Source: a virus. Taken from it: DNA of 38,657 nt. Under the pieces are notes generated by a model. The model ran no database searches. It was not told the origin of the DNA and saw nothing but the letters and a program-made list of their open reading frames with translations. Position numbers and translations under genes: made by a program. Shown here piece by piece: positions 7,048 through 13,198 of this stretch (position 1 is the stretch's first letter; each line of letters starts with the position of its first letter). The stretch covers positions 1 to 38,657 of the IMG/VR virus record IMGVR_UViG_3300033552_000028, one strand, 5' to 3'.

Positions 7048-7823
7048 GGTTCGCCTCCTGATGGGTTGCCGATTCGTCGGAAGTCACCCCAGCCAAACGC
7101 GCAGGAGAAGGCGTTTTCATGCAGTCGGCTATGCACGCGCTCACCAACGTATTTCGCCAGGTTGTCGAATGGCTGATTGCTGATGCAGATGACCGGCTTG
7201 TTCTCGTTGTAGCGACGGTTGATGATTTCGGTCAGCAGCAGCGAGGCGTTGTCTTTGGCTGGGAGTGCGTCAAGCTCGTCCAGAATCAGAACGTCATACT
7301 GAGCAAAGCGCATAATTTCGCCTTCCTCGCTCTTACCTTCGCGCCCGTAGCTGGCCTGAATCTCGCCAATCATTCCCTTGGCCGTGATGTACCGGACAGA
7401 CTTGGACGCCTTTTTGATGAGCGATTGGGCGAACTCGCAAGCAAGCAGGGTCTTGCCTGTGCCAGTGATGCCGACCATGATGAGCGCCGCCCAAGTTGGC
7501 TCCCGCAGGATGAAATCACGGAAGGTGCGGACGTTCTCACGTACGATGCGATGCTCTGGCGTAGTGGCCACGAACCGCTGCCCGATGTACTTCTTAGGGA
7601 TGGTCGCGCTGTCCATCAGCGATGCGTTGCGCTCGGCAAGCCACACCTCCTTTGATTCCTCTGCCATCCGTGCCTCAAGGCAGCGCGGGCAGTGCCAGGC
7701 CGCACCAGCACGCACCAGAACGCGGGCAGTGCCGTGCTGCTCACACTCGCCATCAAGTTGCTCCATGCGCAGACCTAGGCACTGAACGAAACTCCCAGCG
7801 CTCGCCATAGTCGAGTCATTCAT
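7044..7823 (-). CDS. DnaC-like helicase loader ATPase
   Basis: A 259-residue AAA+ protein of the DnaC/IstB type. N-terminal zinc-finger-like motif (CEQH ... CPRC, residues 27-48), Walker A GITGTGKT (118-125), Walker B DVLILDEL (177-184), sensor 1 CISNQ (213-217) and an Arg-rich 'GERVHSRL' box (227-234) that fits the arginine finger. It should load the host DnaB helicase at the phage origin together with the initiator encoded just upstream. The pairing is the same as λ O and P, or P22 gene 18/12-type modules. Starts 4 nt inside the initiator stop (ATGA). Confidence 0.85.
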   Translation of the reverse strand: MNDSTMASAGSFVQCLGLRMEQLDGECEQHGTARVLVRAGAAWHCPRCLEARMAEESKEVWLAERNASLMDSATIPKKYIGQRFVATTPEHRIVRENVRTFRDFILREPTWAALIMVGITGTGKTLLACEFAQSLIKKASKSVRYITAKGMIGEIQASYGREGKSEEGEIMRFAQYDVLILDELDALPAKDNASLLLTEIINRRYNENKPVICISNQPFDNLAKYVGERVHSRLHENAFSCAFGWGDFRRIGNPSGGEP

Positions 7824-8686
7824 ATTTCGATTTCCTCGTCGCCCTCTGGCACGGTGACACCGTTGCGGCGCATGCTTTCCTCCATTGCGCGCTGGTCGCC
7901 AGAGCGATCAAGGTGCCCAAAGTTGTATTTCTCGTTGATGGCCGGCTGGCGGGCAGTTGAGCCCTGGTTGCGCTTCTCGGTGAGCTGGTCCCACTTGTCG
8001 CGCAGCTTGGCCGGGGAGAGGACGTTAGGACGCCAGAACGAATCGGCACGAACCCAAGTGAACAGCGAGAGCATGTCGGCATGGGATCGGTTATCGACCT
8101 CGCGCATCAAGCGGACCTCATCGGCCCACTGATCGAAGTTTGGCTTCTTCGCCCCGGCATTCCCGCTGAGGATCAAACCAAAAAGGCGGCGGGCAGTAGC
8201 TTCGTCGTCAGGGCTTGGCCTGCGCTTAGCTCGTCGGTCGGTGGAATCCTGCGCGTCGGGGCTTGGCTCCGACAAGGGTGTTACTCCTTCCCTTCCTTTC
8301 CCTTCCCTTCCTTCCTTCCCTTCCGCTTTCACGGCACTTTCACGCGTGAACGACGCGTCAACCACGCGTGCCGGAATTGTGCTTAGAGACTCCCGATTGT
8401 TGATTACTTGATGCTCAGTGAAGGTCGGAATCTCTGCATACTGCTTGCCGTTGACCGTGTAGAGAATAATCAGGCCGCGCTCTACCAGTTCGGCGCCAAG
8501 CTCGTTGATATCGCAGTTGTCAGCGGGTAGGTAGCGGGCCTTGAACGTGCCTGGCTTCCACTCAAGACGGCCCAAGCGGTCGCTTTCACACCACAGCGAC
8601 ACGTAAAAGAGGCGTGCAAGTGGCGTCATGCCGAATATGTCTTCGGACGTAAAGAACTCGGGCTTGATTGTGCGAATACGGGCCAT
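7820..8686 (-). CDS. Phage replication initiator-like protein (O/DnaD-like)
   Basis: A 288-residue protein starting MARIRTIKPEFFTSEDIFGM, the usual opening of phage helix-turn-helix replication proteins. The N-terminal domain (1-110) looks like a winged helix; then comes a low-complexity charged linker (KAEGKEGREGKGREG, about 121-135) and a C-terminal DnaD/O-like helical domain (LFGLILSGNAGAKKPNFDQW onwards) that may contact the helicase loader. The ATG at 8686 overlaps the preceding stop (TGATG); the frame is open a little farther upstream but that start is not needed. The linker DNA (8284-8369) has origin-like repeats, as in λ O. Confidence 0.75.
   Translation of the reverse strand: MARIRTIKPEFFTSEDIFGMTPLARLFYVSLWCESDRLGRLEWKPGTFKARYLPADNCDINELGAELVERGLIILYTVNGKQYAEIPTFTEHQVINNRESLSTIPARVVDASFTRESAVKAEGKEGREGKGREGVTPLSEPSPDAQDSTDRRAKRRPSPDDEATARRLFGLILSGNAGAKKPNFDQWADEVRLMREVDNRSHADMLSLFTWVRADSFWRPNVLSPAKLRDKWDQLTEKRNQGSTARQPAINEKYNFGHLDRSGDQRAMEESMRRNGVTVPEGDEEIEI
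8284..8369. repeat. Origin-like element: pyrimidine tract plus three ACGCGT boxes
   Basis: Plus strand 8284-8324 is 41 nt of C and T only. It is followed by ACGCGT at 8342-8347, 8353-8358 and 8364-8369, spaced exactly 11 bp apart, about one helical turn. The element lies in the linker-coding part of the replication initiator, the same relative place as the iterons of λ ori in gene O. A skewed homopurine/homopyrimidine tract next to iterons fits an unwinding element. Origin function is inferred. Confidence 0.5.
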
Positions 8687-8922
8687 CAGCAATGCCCCTG
8701 TTCTTGCTCAACACAGTTGCGCACTGATGGGGCATTCTGGTTGAGTGGGAGAGCGTCTAAGCGCGTCCTAGACGACTTGTTGAGCGCCATAAGGTCATAC
8801 TCAGTCAGCCAGTCATGCAGAGCAGCAGAACCGGGATTCATGCCGTGATCGTCGCGGGATTTTCCAGCCAGGAAGGCAGAGCGTGCTTTAGCGCGGATTG
8901 AGTCGCGGGATACGATGCTCAC
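8686..8922 (-). CDS. Hypothetical early protein, 78 residues
   Basis: Starts MSIVSRDSIRAKARSAFLAG; basic N-terminal helix, then a middle segment HDWLTEYDLMALNKSSRTRL and a polar tail. Overlaps both neighbours (start overlaps the stop of the gene at 8919; stop overlaps the initiator start). No family recognised. Confidence 0.6.
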   Translation of the reverse strand: MSIVSRDSIRAKARSAFLAGKSRDDHGMNPGSAALHDWLTEYDLMALNKSSRTRLDALPLNQNAPSVRNCVEQEQGHC

Positions 8923-9113
8923 TTTGGCACCTCGTAGCGCAGCAGATCGCGCACAGTCATCAAGGTGACGAGGGTTGCGCGGGCAGCGTCAATCTTGCCA
9001 GTGCATTTACTGAGCGACATACGGTGTTCTGCGATAGCACCGGGAAACGTCTTTTCCATGTGGTCGATTTGGTTCTCGACCCACTTGATTTGCGTGGTTA
9101 GCGAGATACTCAT
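8919..9113 (-). CDS. Hypothetical early protein, 64 residues
   Basis: MSISLTTQIKWVENQIDHME and onwards, predicted to be mostly two helices with heptad-like hydrophobic spacing, ending VRDLLRYEVPK. Could be a small coiled coil. Start overlaps the stop of the upstream gene (ATGA). No family recognised. Confidence 0.6.
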   Translation of the reverse strand: MSISLTTQIKWVENQIDHMEKTFPGAIAEHRMSLSKCTGKIDAARATLVTLMTVRDLLRYEVPK

Positions 9114-9286
9114 GGCTCGCCTTTCAGCTTGTCGGCAGCATCACGCAGGCAGTTGCGCATCTTGTACTCGAAGCGCTGCGCGTCACGGCTCTGACGATCT
9201 GCCAGGGCCGCACAATCAGCACGGCGCCACTGAGTCAAAACGGTCAGCGCGCATTCTTCGTTACTAGGCTTGTTCGGTTGTTCCAT
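9110..9286 (-). CDS. Hypothetical early protein, 58 residues
   Basis: Starts MEQPNKPSNEECALTVLTQW; charged helical protein with two scattered cysteines beyond the first. AAGGACC ribosome site upstream of ATG 9286 and a 4-nt overlap with the next gene. No family recognised. Confidence 0.55.
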   Translation of the reverse strand: MEQPNKPSNEECALTVLTQWRRADCAALADRQSRDAQRFEYKMRNCLRDAADKLKGEP

Positions 9287-9341
9287 CTTCGGTCCTTACG
9301 GTTGACTGCATGACTGGTCGGTTTTGCGTAACTTGAAGCCG

Positions 9342-9590
9342 TCAAACTCTCATCGGAGTTACTGCGCCGCCGCGCCTTGCCGGGAACATGGCCCGGTTCT
9401 GTACCGAAGCTGGTCGTTCCACCGGACGCCGGTCTTGCATAACATGGCGTCTTGGTGTCCAACTTCGTACCAAGTCCCTGAGAGCTTTGCTATGCGTCAG
9501 ATCGGCTTCGGCGCACTTGCGGGACAGTTCCAGGTACTCGTCAGGACTGAGTAGCGTCTTGACTACGATGTGGCGGGCATTTGGGTTCAT
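9342..9590 (-). CDS. Ribbon-helix-helix-like small protein
   Basis: An 82-residue protein. The first 45 residues (VVKTLLSPDEYLELSRKCAE, then ADLTHSKALRDLVRSW) have the strand-helix-helix pattern of Arc/MobC-type ribbon-helix-helix DNA-binding proteins. The basic C-terminal half looks disordered. The start is preceded by AGGAAAACCAA. As the second gene after the Cro-like gene it may be another early regulator. Family call is from pattern only. Confidence 0.55.
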   Translation of the reverse strand: MNPNARHIVVKTLLSPDEYLELSRKCAEADLTHSKALRDLVRSWTPRRHVMQDRRPVERPASVQNRAMFPARRGGAVTPMRV

Positions 9591-9641
9591 TTGGTTTTCC
9601 TAGGTTGTGAATCAGGCTTTCGGAGGTAAATCAGTGAGGTG

Positions 9642-9884
9642 TCAGGGCGGCGTCACTTTGGCACTGGCGCGGCGGACAGGCTTACGCACAGGCTCAGTTG
9701 AAACGTTATGAGTGTTCGCCAATCGCTCCAGGCCGCTGATGACTTTGTAGGTAGGGCGCGTGATGCCGCATTTGCCTGCCTCCATGTCACTAACGGAAGT
9801 TTGAGAGACGCCAATCGCATCACCAATTTGGGTCTGAGTTAGACCGATTTGGCGCAAGGCAGAGATAGTGAAAGATATGTCCAT
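9642..9884 (-). CDS. Cro-like XRE-family regulator
   Basis: An 80-residue protein, MDISFTISALRQIGLTQTQI..., with a clear helix-turn-helix: 'LTQTQIGDAIGVSQTSVSDM' (residues 15-34), then a third helix and a basic tail. It is the first gene of the leftward early operon and divergent from the repressor, the place of λ cro. The ATG at 9884 is only 8 nt from a perfect TATAAT, so its mRNA probably has no leader, and no Shine-Dalgarno is present. It likely represses the repressor gene and/or itself. Confidence 0.8.
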   Translation of the reverse strand: MDISFTISALRQIGLTQTQIGDAIGVSQTSVSDMEAGKCGITRPTYKVISGLERLANTHNVSTEPVRKPVRRASAKVTPP

Positions 9885-9947
9885 AGGAGCCAATTATAGG
9901 AACTCCAATTTTATAGGTCAAGCACTTTCGCTATTGGCGTACCAATT
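9883..9947. promoter_or_regulatory. Candidate operator cluster between repressor and Cro-like genes
   Basis: Repeated motifs: ATAGGA at 9883-9888 and 9896-9901, ATAGGT at 9913-9918; CCAATT at 9890-9895, 9905-9910 and 9942-9947; and an inverted repeat ATTGG-CGTA-CCAAT at 9933-9946. These cover both promoters, as OR does in λ. Which protein binds which box cannot be told from sequence. Confidence 0.5.
9893..9921 (-). promoter_or_regulatory. Leftward early promoter (PR-like) of the Cro-like gene
   Basis: Minus strand -35 TTGACC (9916-9921), 17-bp spacer and consensus -10 TATAAT (9893-9898). The start codon A is at 9884, 9 nt after the -10, so transcription should begin at or next to the ATG. 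Confidence 0.8.
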
Positions 9948-9964
9948 AACTTAGAACTTACAAT
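9934..9964 (+). promoter_or_regulatory. Repressor maintenance promoter (PRM-like)
   Basis: Plus strand -10 TACAAT at 9959-9964, six nt before the repressor ATG at 9971, with a weak -35 (TTGGCG at 9934, 19-bp spacer). A poor -35 and a leaderless transcript are also features of λ PRM. It may need activation by bound repressor. Confidence 0.55.
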
Positions 9965-9970
9965 ACCGTC

Positions 9971-10363
9971 ATGTCTATTGGATCAAGAATCAGAGAGTCT
10001 CGAAAGCGCGCGCAACTGACGCAAGGTCAACTTGCGGCCAAAGTGGGAATGAGCCAGGGCGCACTATCCGAATTGGAAACCGGCGCGTCTGAGGGGACGA
10101 CGCTTATAGCGTCCTTTGCTGCAGCGCTTGGTGTTAATGCGCTTTGGCTTGAAACAGGCAAGGGGCTGACTGCGCCTCAAGCGGGCGAAGCGCTCACTCC
10201 ACCAGTAGCCCATCGAGAGCCGCGAATGGTTCTAGCCTACGACGACGAGGAAACACTTCTAGACCTGTATCGACGCTCGGACGAGCGTGGCCGCAAAGCC
10301 ATCCTGATGCTTGCCAGGACCGAGGGCGGCATGGTTAGTGATGACGCCAGAAACTACGGATAG
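9971..10363 (+). CDS. Repressor-like XRE regulator without peptidase domain
   Basis: A 130-residue protein. N-terminal helix-turn-helix MSIGSRIRESRKRAQLTQGQ...LAAKVGMSQGALSELETG (residues 1-38) and 'LGVNALWLETG' typical of XRE repressors. The C-terminus carries DEETLLDLYRRSDERGRKAI (97-116), a helical motif common at the end of such regulators and probably used for oligomerisation. There is no S24 LexA-like autoprotease domain, so classical RecA-triggered cleavage is not expected. Its start lies 6 nt from its -10 box. The 3' end overlaps an antisense gene (10259-10498) that encodes the same C-terminal motif. Confidence 0.8.
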   Translation: MSIGSRIRESRKRAQLTQGQLAAKVGMSQGALSELETGASEGTTLIASFAAALGVNALWLETGKGLTAPQAGEALTPPVAHREPRMVLAYDDEETLLDLYRRSDERGRKAILMLARTEGGMVSDDARNYG

Positions 10364-10498
10364 CACCGGCATCGGATATTCCGCTTCGGTGTTCTTTGCA
10401 AACGTCAAGATAGAGCGCCGGCCCCTGCGGTCACTCTTTCGAAACGCGGTCAAAAGTTGAATCTCGTCTGTCGTCATATCTGTTATCAGGTTGAACAT
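10259..10498 (-). CDS. Small protein with the repressor C-terminal motif but no HTH (candidate antirepressor)
   Basis: A 79-residue frame convergent with, and overlapping by 105 nt, the repressor 3' end. Residues 8-36 (TTDEIQLLTAFRKSDRRGRR then SILTFAKNTE) match the repressor tail DEETLLDLYRRSDERGRKAI ...LARTE at the conserved D-E, LL, R, SD, RGR, IL and A positions. There is no DNA-binding domain. The ATG is 8 nt from a TATATT box and lacks a Shine-Dalgarno, the same design as the Cro-like and repressor genes. A palindrome TAGGA-N4-TCCTA lies in its promoter. The rest of the protein overlaps the repressor gene and may simply be read-through sequence, so the functional part could be the first 40 residues. 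Function (binding repressor through the shared motif) is inference. Confidence 0.5.
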   Translation of the reverse strand: MFNLITDMTTDEIQLLTAFRKSDRRGRRSILTFAKNTEAEYPMPVLSVVSGVITNHAALGPGKHQDGFAATLVRASIQV

Positions 10499-10506
10499 TT
10501 TTTAAC

Positions 10507-10536
10507 AATATAGCATGTAGGAAAAATCCTATACAA
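10507..10536 (-). promoter_or_regulatory. Promoter with embedded palindromic operator
   Basis: Minus strand -35-like TTGTAT (10531-10536), 18-bp spacer, -10 TATATT (10507-10512), ATG 8 nt further on. The spacer holds the perfect palindrome TAGGA-AAAA-TCCTA (10518-10531), so a repressor bound there would block it. Confidence 0.5.
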
Positions 10537-10695
10537 AATGAATAGAGGGCCTTTCATGCCATACTTCTTAGTCAAAAAGTCACTGATTCTCACGCTGCCT
10601 TGCTATAAATAGGGCACATCACAGGCTTAGGCTTTGGCACAAAATAGTTTCAGTAACAGGCGCAACGGCACGCCAGGATGCCGAATTGGAACGAT

Positions 10696-10965
10696 ATGAA
10701 AAAACTTTTACCTTTGCTTCTCATTACTGGTTGCGCCGCTCATTCCGGTGTAGTCACGATGGGGGCGGATACTTACTTCGTGTCGCGCCAGGCAGCGAGC
10801 GGATTTGGCGGTATGGGAACACTCAAAGCCGAAGCGCTAGGCGAGGCGGGGCAGTTCTGTAGCGCCAAAGGGAAAACAGTGCAGCTGTTGAGTGAGAAAG
10901 ACGCGCAGCCGCCGTACATCCTTGGAAATTTCCCTAAGACAGAGATAACGTTCAAATGCGTGTGA
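10696..10965 (+). CDS. Small lipoprotein, probable lysogenic-conversion (moron) gene
   Basis: An 89-residue protein with a signal peptide MKKLLPLLLITGC whose LITGC is a good lipobox; the mature protein starts at Cys13 and would be anchored in an envelope membrane. The rest is a small domain with two more Cys (QFCSAKGKT and TFKCV) that could form a disulphide. A TATAAA box at 10604-10609 lies upstream, though with no clear -35, and a strong terminator follows at 10985. The gene thus forms its own transcription unit between the switch and the early operon, the usual design of genes expressed from a prophage. An in-frame ATG 18 nt upstream is less likely because it would spoil the signal peptide. 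Confidence 0.75.
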   Translation: MKKLLPLLLITGCAAHSGVVTMGADTYFVSRQAASGFGGMGTLKAEALGEAGQFCSAKGKTVQLLSEKDAQPPYILGNFPKTEITFKCV

Positions 10966-10984
10966 CGAAGTAACTCCACCAGCG

Positions 10985-11008
10985 AACCCGCCGAGTGCGG
11001 GTTTTTTT
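10985..11008 (+). terminator. Intrinsic terminator of the lipoprotein gene
   Basis: AACCCGC / GCGGGTT stem (10985-10991 and 10997-11003) with a 5-nt loop, followed by a T-run to 11008. Confidence 0.9.
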
Positions 11009-11044
11009 ACGCCTATCGAAAGCGTGCAAAACATTTTGTCGCAT

Positions 11045-11098
11045 TCCTATAAAATAATTGGGAATCCTATTGACTTAGTATATTGGAACCCCGATAAT
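11045..11098 (+). promoter_or_regulatory. Rightward early promoter (PL-like) with operator boxes
   Basis: -35 TTGACT (11070-11075), 17-bp spacer, -10 GATAAT (11093-11098). Two TCCTAT boxes (11045-11050 and 11065-11070) flank an AATTGG, the same order of elements (TTCCTAT, ATTGG, TCCTAT) as on the minus strand at the Cro-like promoter. It should drive the long plus-strand operon that ends with integrase. Confidence 0.7.
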
Positions 11099-11146
11099 TA
11101 CTCATGCGCTGAACGAACAAAGCGCGCCACAAATGAGGATCAGACC

Positions 11147-11452
11147 ATGAACGCCATCGCCGCCAATCGCCACTTTCTCCCGCAGAGCGCAGCAGTATCC
11201 GGCGCCCTGATCCACTCGGGCTACGCGCACACCGATTCGCTGTTCCTGGACTTCTACGGTGAGCACGATGCCGACGAAGGCCGCTGGTATGTCGAGGCTG
11301 TGACCGTGTGCGGCTCGCCAGTTGATCTGACCGAACTCTTTAGCGCCAAGCAGCTTGACAACATGGGCTTGTGGCTGACGTTCAAGGATGACACGAACGA
11401 AAGCACGCGGGACAGCGCGAGTCGTCATCGCAATGCTGCCAGCCGGTTCTGA
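11147..11452 (+). CDS. Hypothetical protein, first gene of rightward operon
   Basis: A 101-residue protein, MNAIAANRHFLPQSAAVSGA..., soluble, with an acidic middle (DFYGEHDADEGRWYVEAVTV). The ATG at 11147 has GAGGA seven nt upstream; the frame is open farther upstream but includes the promoter, so the shorter form is chosen. No family recognised. As first gene behind the early promoter it is a candidate host-takeover or regulatory protein. Confidence 0.6.
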   Translation: MNAIAANRHFLPQSAAVSGALIHSGYAHTDSLFLDFYGEHDADEGRWYVEAVTVCGSPVDLTELFSAKQLDNMGLWLTFKDDTNESTRDSASRHRNAASRF

Positions 11453-11490
11453 ATTCAGTAGCACCCCACCAATAACTAGGAGAGATACCC

Positions 11491-12126
11491 ATGATCGAGA
11501 TTCGCAACCGCTGGTCCGGCAACGTCATCTACACCCACAACGTGGAGGGCGCCACGATGGCTGATGCAGTGCGGGCGGCACGCGCCAGCGATGCCGACCT
11601 GCGCGGTGCCGACCTGAGCGATGCCAACCTGCGCGGTGCCAACCTGCGCGATGCCAACCTGCGCGATGCCAACCTGCGCGGTGCCAACCTGCGCGATGCC
11701 GACCTGCGCGATGCCAACCTGCGCGATGCCAACCTGCGCGGTGCCGACCTGAGCGATGCCAACCTGCGCGATGCCAACCTGCGCGGTGCCAACCTGCTGC
11801 CAGTTCGTGATGACATTTGGGCGGTTCTCTCGTCGGCCCCGCGTGAAGTGCCTGCGCTGATCGACGCGCTGAAAGCTGGTCGTGTGGACGGTTCGACCTA
11901 CGCAGGCGAATGCTCGTGTCTGGTTGGCACGATTGCAACGGCGCGCGGAAACGTATCAGTGGACTCGCTTGGCTCGCTTAAGCCGAATAGCTCGCGCCCT
12001 GCGGAACGGTTCTTTCTGGGTATCAGCAAAGGCGATACGCCAGAGACCAGTCAGTTTTCCAAACTCGCGCTCGATTGGGTGGCTGAGTGGCACGACACGA
12101 TGACTAAGGCTTTCGCGCCGAAGTAA
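11491..12126 (+). CDS. Pentapeptide-repeat protein
   Basis: A 211-residue protein. Residues 35-102 are about thirteen A-[DN]-L-x-x repeats, which fold as a right-handed β-helix. The N-terminal 30 residues and a C-terminal domain of about 105 residues ([44 protein letters not shown], then a Trp-rich end) flank it. Longer pentapeptide proteins such as MfpA and Qnr mimic DNA and bind gyrase, but thirteen repeats make only about three coils, so that role is doubtful. Good ribosome site (AGGAGAG) upstream. Well-expressed early gene of unknown function. Confidence 0.8.
   Translation: MIEIRNRWSGNVIYTHNVEGATMADAVRAARASDADLRGADLSDANLRGANLRDANLRDANLRGANLRDADLRDANLRDANLRGADLSDANLRDANLRGANLLPVRDDIWAVLSSAPREVPALIDALKAGRVDGSTYAGECSCLVGTIATARGNVSVDSLGSLKPNSSRPAERFFLGISKGDTPETSQFSKLALDWVAEWHDTMTKAFAPK
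11593..11796 (+). repeat. Tandem 15-bp repeats coding for pentapeptides
   Basis: About thirteen near-identical 15-bp units (variants of GCCAACCTGCGCGAT and GCCGACCTGAGCGAT). Low divergence suggests recent expansion or gene conversion, and copy number may vary by slippage. Confidence 0.9.
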
Positions 12127-12139
12127 GCACCACCCACCC

Positions 12140-12154
12140 CCGCACCTAGTGCGG
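12140..12154. other. Short perfect hairpin in intergenic gap
   Basis: CCGCAC-CTA-GTGCGG between the pentapeptide gene and the next small gene. No T-run on either strand, so not a normal intrinsic terminator; could be an RNA processing or stability element. Confidence 0.35.
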
Positions 12155-12177
12155 CACAAGATAACAGGAAGAAGGAA

Positions 12178-12288
12178 ATGAGGAAATTAACTGCATGGTT
12201 CGAGCGCGAACATTGGTGGCAGCTCCTAGCCCTGCTGCTGGCAATCGGCCTCGCCGAACCGTTTGTTGACTGGCTGGTGATGCCATGA
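12178..12288 (+). CDS. 36-residue membrane protein
   Basis: MRKLTAWFEREHWWQLLALL then a hydrophobic run ending PFVDWLVMP. One transmembrane helix. Strong purine-rich ribosome site (AGGAAGAAGGAA) immediately upstream; the stop overlaps the next ATG (ATGA). Function unknown. Confidence 0.6.
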   Translation: MRKLTAWFEREHWWQLLALLLAIGLAEPFVDWLVMP

Positions 12289-12428
12289 CCCGATTTAAGA
12301 CGCATCGCAGCGTCATCGAGCGCGCAGTCACCGCCCTGATTGACGCGCTAGAGGCTAATCCCTGGCTCCTGCCGGCCGGTGTCGGCGTGCTGGTTCTGAT
12401 AGCGAATTACCCGTGGAGCACGCCATGA
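12285..12428 (+). CDS. 47-residue membrane protein
   Basis: MTRFKTHRSVIERAVTALID followed by a hydrophobic helix around PAGVGVLVLIANY. Coupled to its neighbours by ATGA overlaps at both ends. Together with the 36-residue gene before it, it forms a pair of small inner-membrane proteins of unknown role. Confidence 0.55.
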   Translation: MTRFKTHRSVIERAVTALIDALEANPWLLPAGVGVLVLIANYPWSTP

Positions 12429-12610
12429 ACACACGACTAGAGCAGCAAGCGGCCGACAGCCTGGAGGCATACGAGCGGCAGCAGCGCCACAGGCAGGGCT
12501 ACCGGGCAAAGCCAGCCGATCCGATGGGCGAGACATGGCGCCCAACCTTCACCGAGCAGCAGCAGCGAGAGCATGAGCAGTACATAAAGATCAACAATTT
12601 ACCATTCTAG
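12425..12610 (+). CDS. Small Gln/Arg-rich protein
   Basis: A 61-residue hydrophilic protein (MNTRLEQQAADSLEAYERQQ ...), helical and rich in Gln, Arg and Glu. ATG 12425 chosen for the ATGA overlap. It precedes the recombination genes. No family recognised. Confidence 0.55.
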   Translation: MNTRLEQQAADSLEAYERQQRHRQGYRAKPADPMGETWRPTFTEQQQREHEQYIKINNLPF

Positions 12611-12619
12611 GCAAAGCAC

Positions 12620-13198
12620 ATGAAAACCTCAGACAGCATCAAGCATATCGCGGGCGCATTGCTCGCAGCGCAGCAGGAAATCACTTTTGCGCACAAGGAC
12701 AGCAAGAACCCCGCGTTCAAGTCTACGTACGCCAATCTTGAATCGGTCATAGAAGCCGTCAAAGGGCCGCTGAACACGCACAGCATCGCCTTTGTGCAGT
12801 CGTTCTCCCCATCGGCTCCCGGCTTCCTGGCCCTCTCTACTCGCCTTCTGCATACCTCCGGCGAATGGATCGAGGACGAAATGACCGTACCGCTGCAAAA
12901 GAACGATGCACAGGGCTACGGCTCTGCCGCTACCTACGCCCGCCGCTACGCCCTCGCAGCCATTACCGGGCTGTACCAGGCTGATGACGATGGCAACGAA
13001 GCTGCCAAGCCAAAGGCAGAGCCTGCGCCGGCCAAGGTCGATGTGATGGCGCTCCTGTCTGCGATGGATGCCGCCGAGAGCGTAGGGGAGTTGCAAGAGA
13101 CTTTCGCTGTCGCATGGCGTGAGAGTAAGCAGGACAAGACCGTGAAAGCCCACTATGACCGCCTCAAGGCGAAACTGCTTGAAGGAGCAACAGCATGA
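12620..13198 (+). CDS. erf: ERF-family single-strand annealing protein
   Basis: A 192-residue recombinase of the ERF family. The N-terminal annealing domain has FAHKDSKNPAFKSTYANLES, SFSPSAPGFLALSTRLLHTS and the hallmark GSAATYARRYALAAITGLYQ followed by ADDDGN. The C-terminal 60 residues are a Pro/Ala linker and a helical domain. ERF proteins coat single strands and anneal homologous DNA, and in P22 this allows genome circularisation. It is followed by SSB (4-nt overlap) and NinB, a recombination cassette without a visible 5'-3' exonuclease. Confidence 0.9.
   Translation: MKTSDSIKHIAGALLAAQQEITFAHKDSKNPAFKSTYANLESVIEAVKGPLNTHSIAFVQSFSPSAPGFLALSTRLLHTSGEWIEDEMTVPLQKNDAQGYGSAATYARRYALAAITGLYQADDDGNEAAKPKAEPAPAKVDVMALLSAMDAAESVGELQETFAVAWRESKQDKTVKAHYDRLKAKLLEGATA

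Noticed and set aside
9244-9462. Minus-strand frame of 72 codons overlapping the ribbon-helix-helix gene
   Set aside because: It overlaps two better-supported genes in another frame and shows no recognisable pattern or ribosome site.
11106-11125. boxB-like hairpin (GCGCT ... AGCGC) after the rightward early promoter
   Set aside because: The stem is only 5 bp with a 10-nt loop, no boxA was recognised and no N protein is seen, so a nut site is not supported.
11593-11796. Possible CRISPR-like or regulatory repeat array
   Set aside because: Units are 15 bp, contiguous, in frame and code for pentapeptides; there are no spacers.
11525-11938. Minus-strand frames through the pentapeptide repeats
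   Set aside because: The repeated Arg/Trp/His pattern is simply the reverse reading of the 15-bp repeats.
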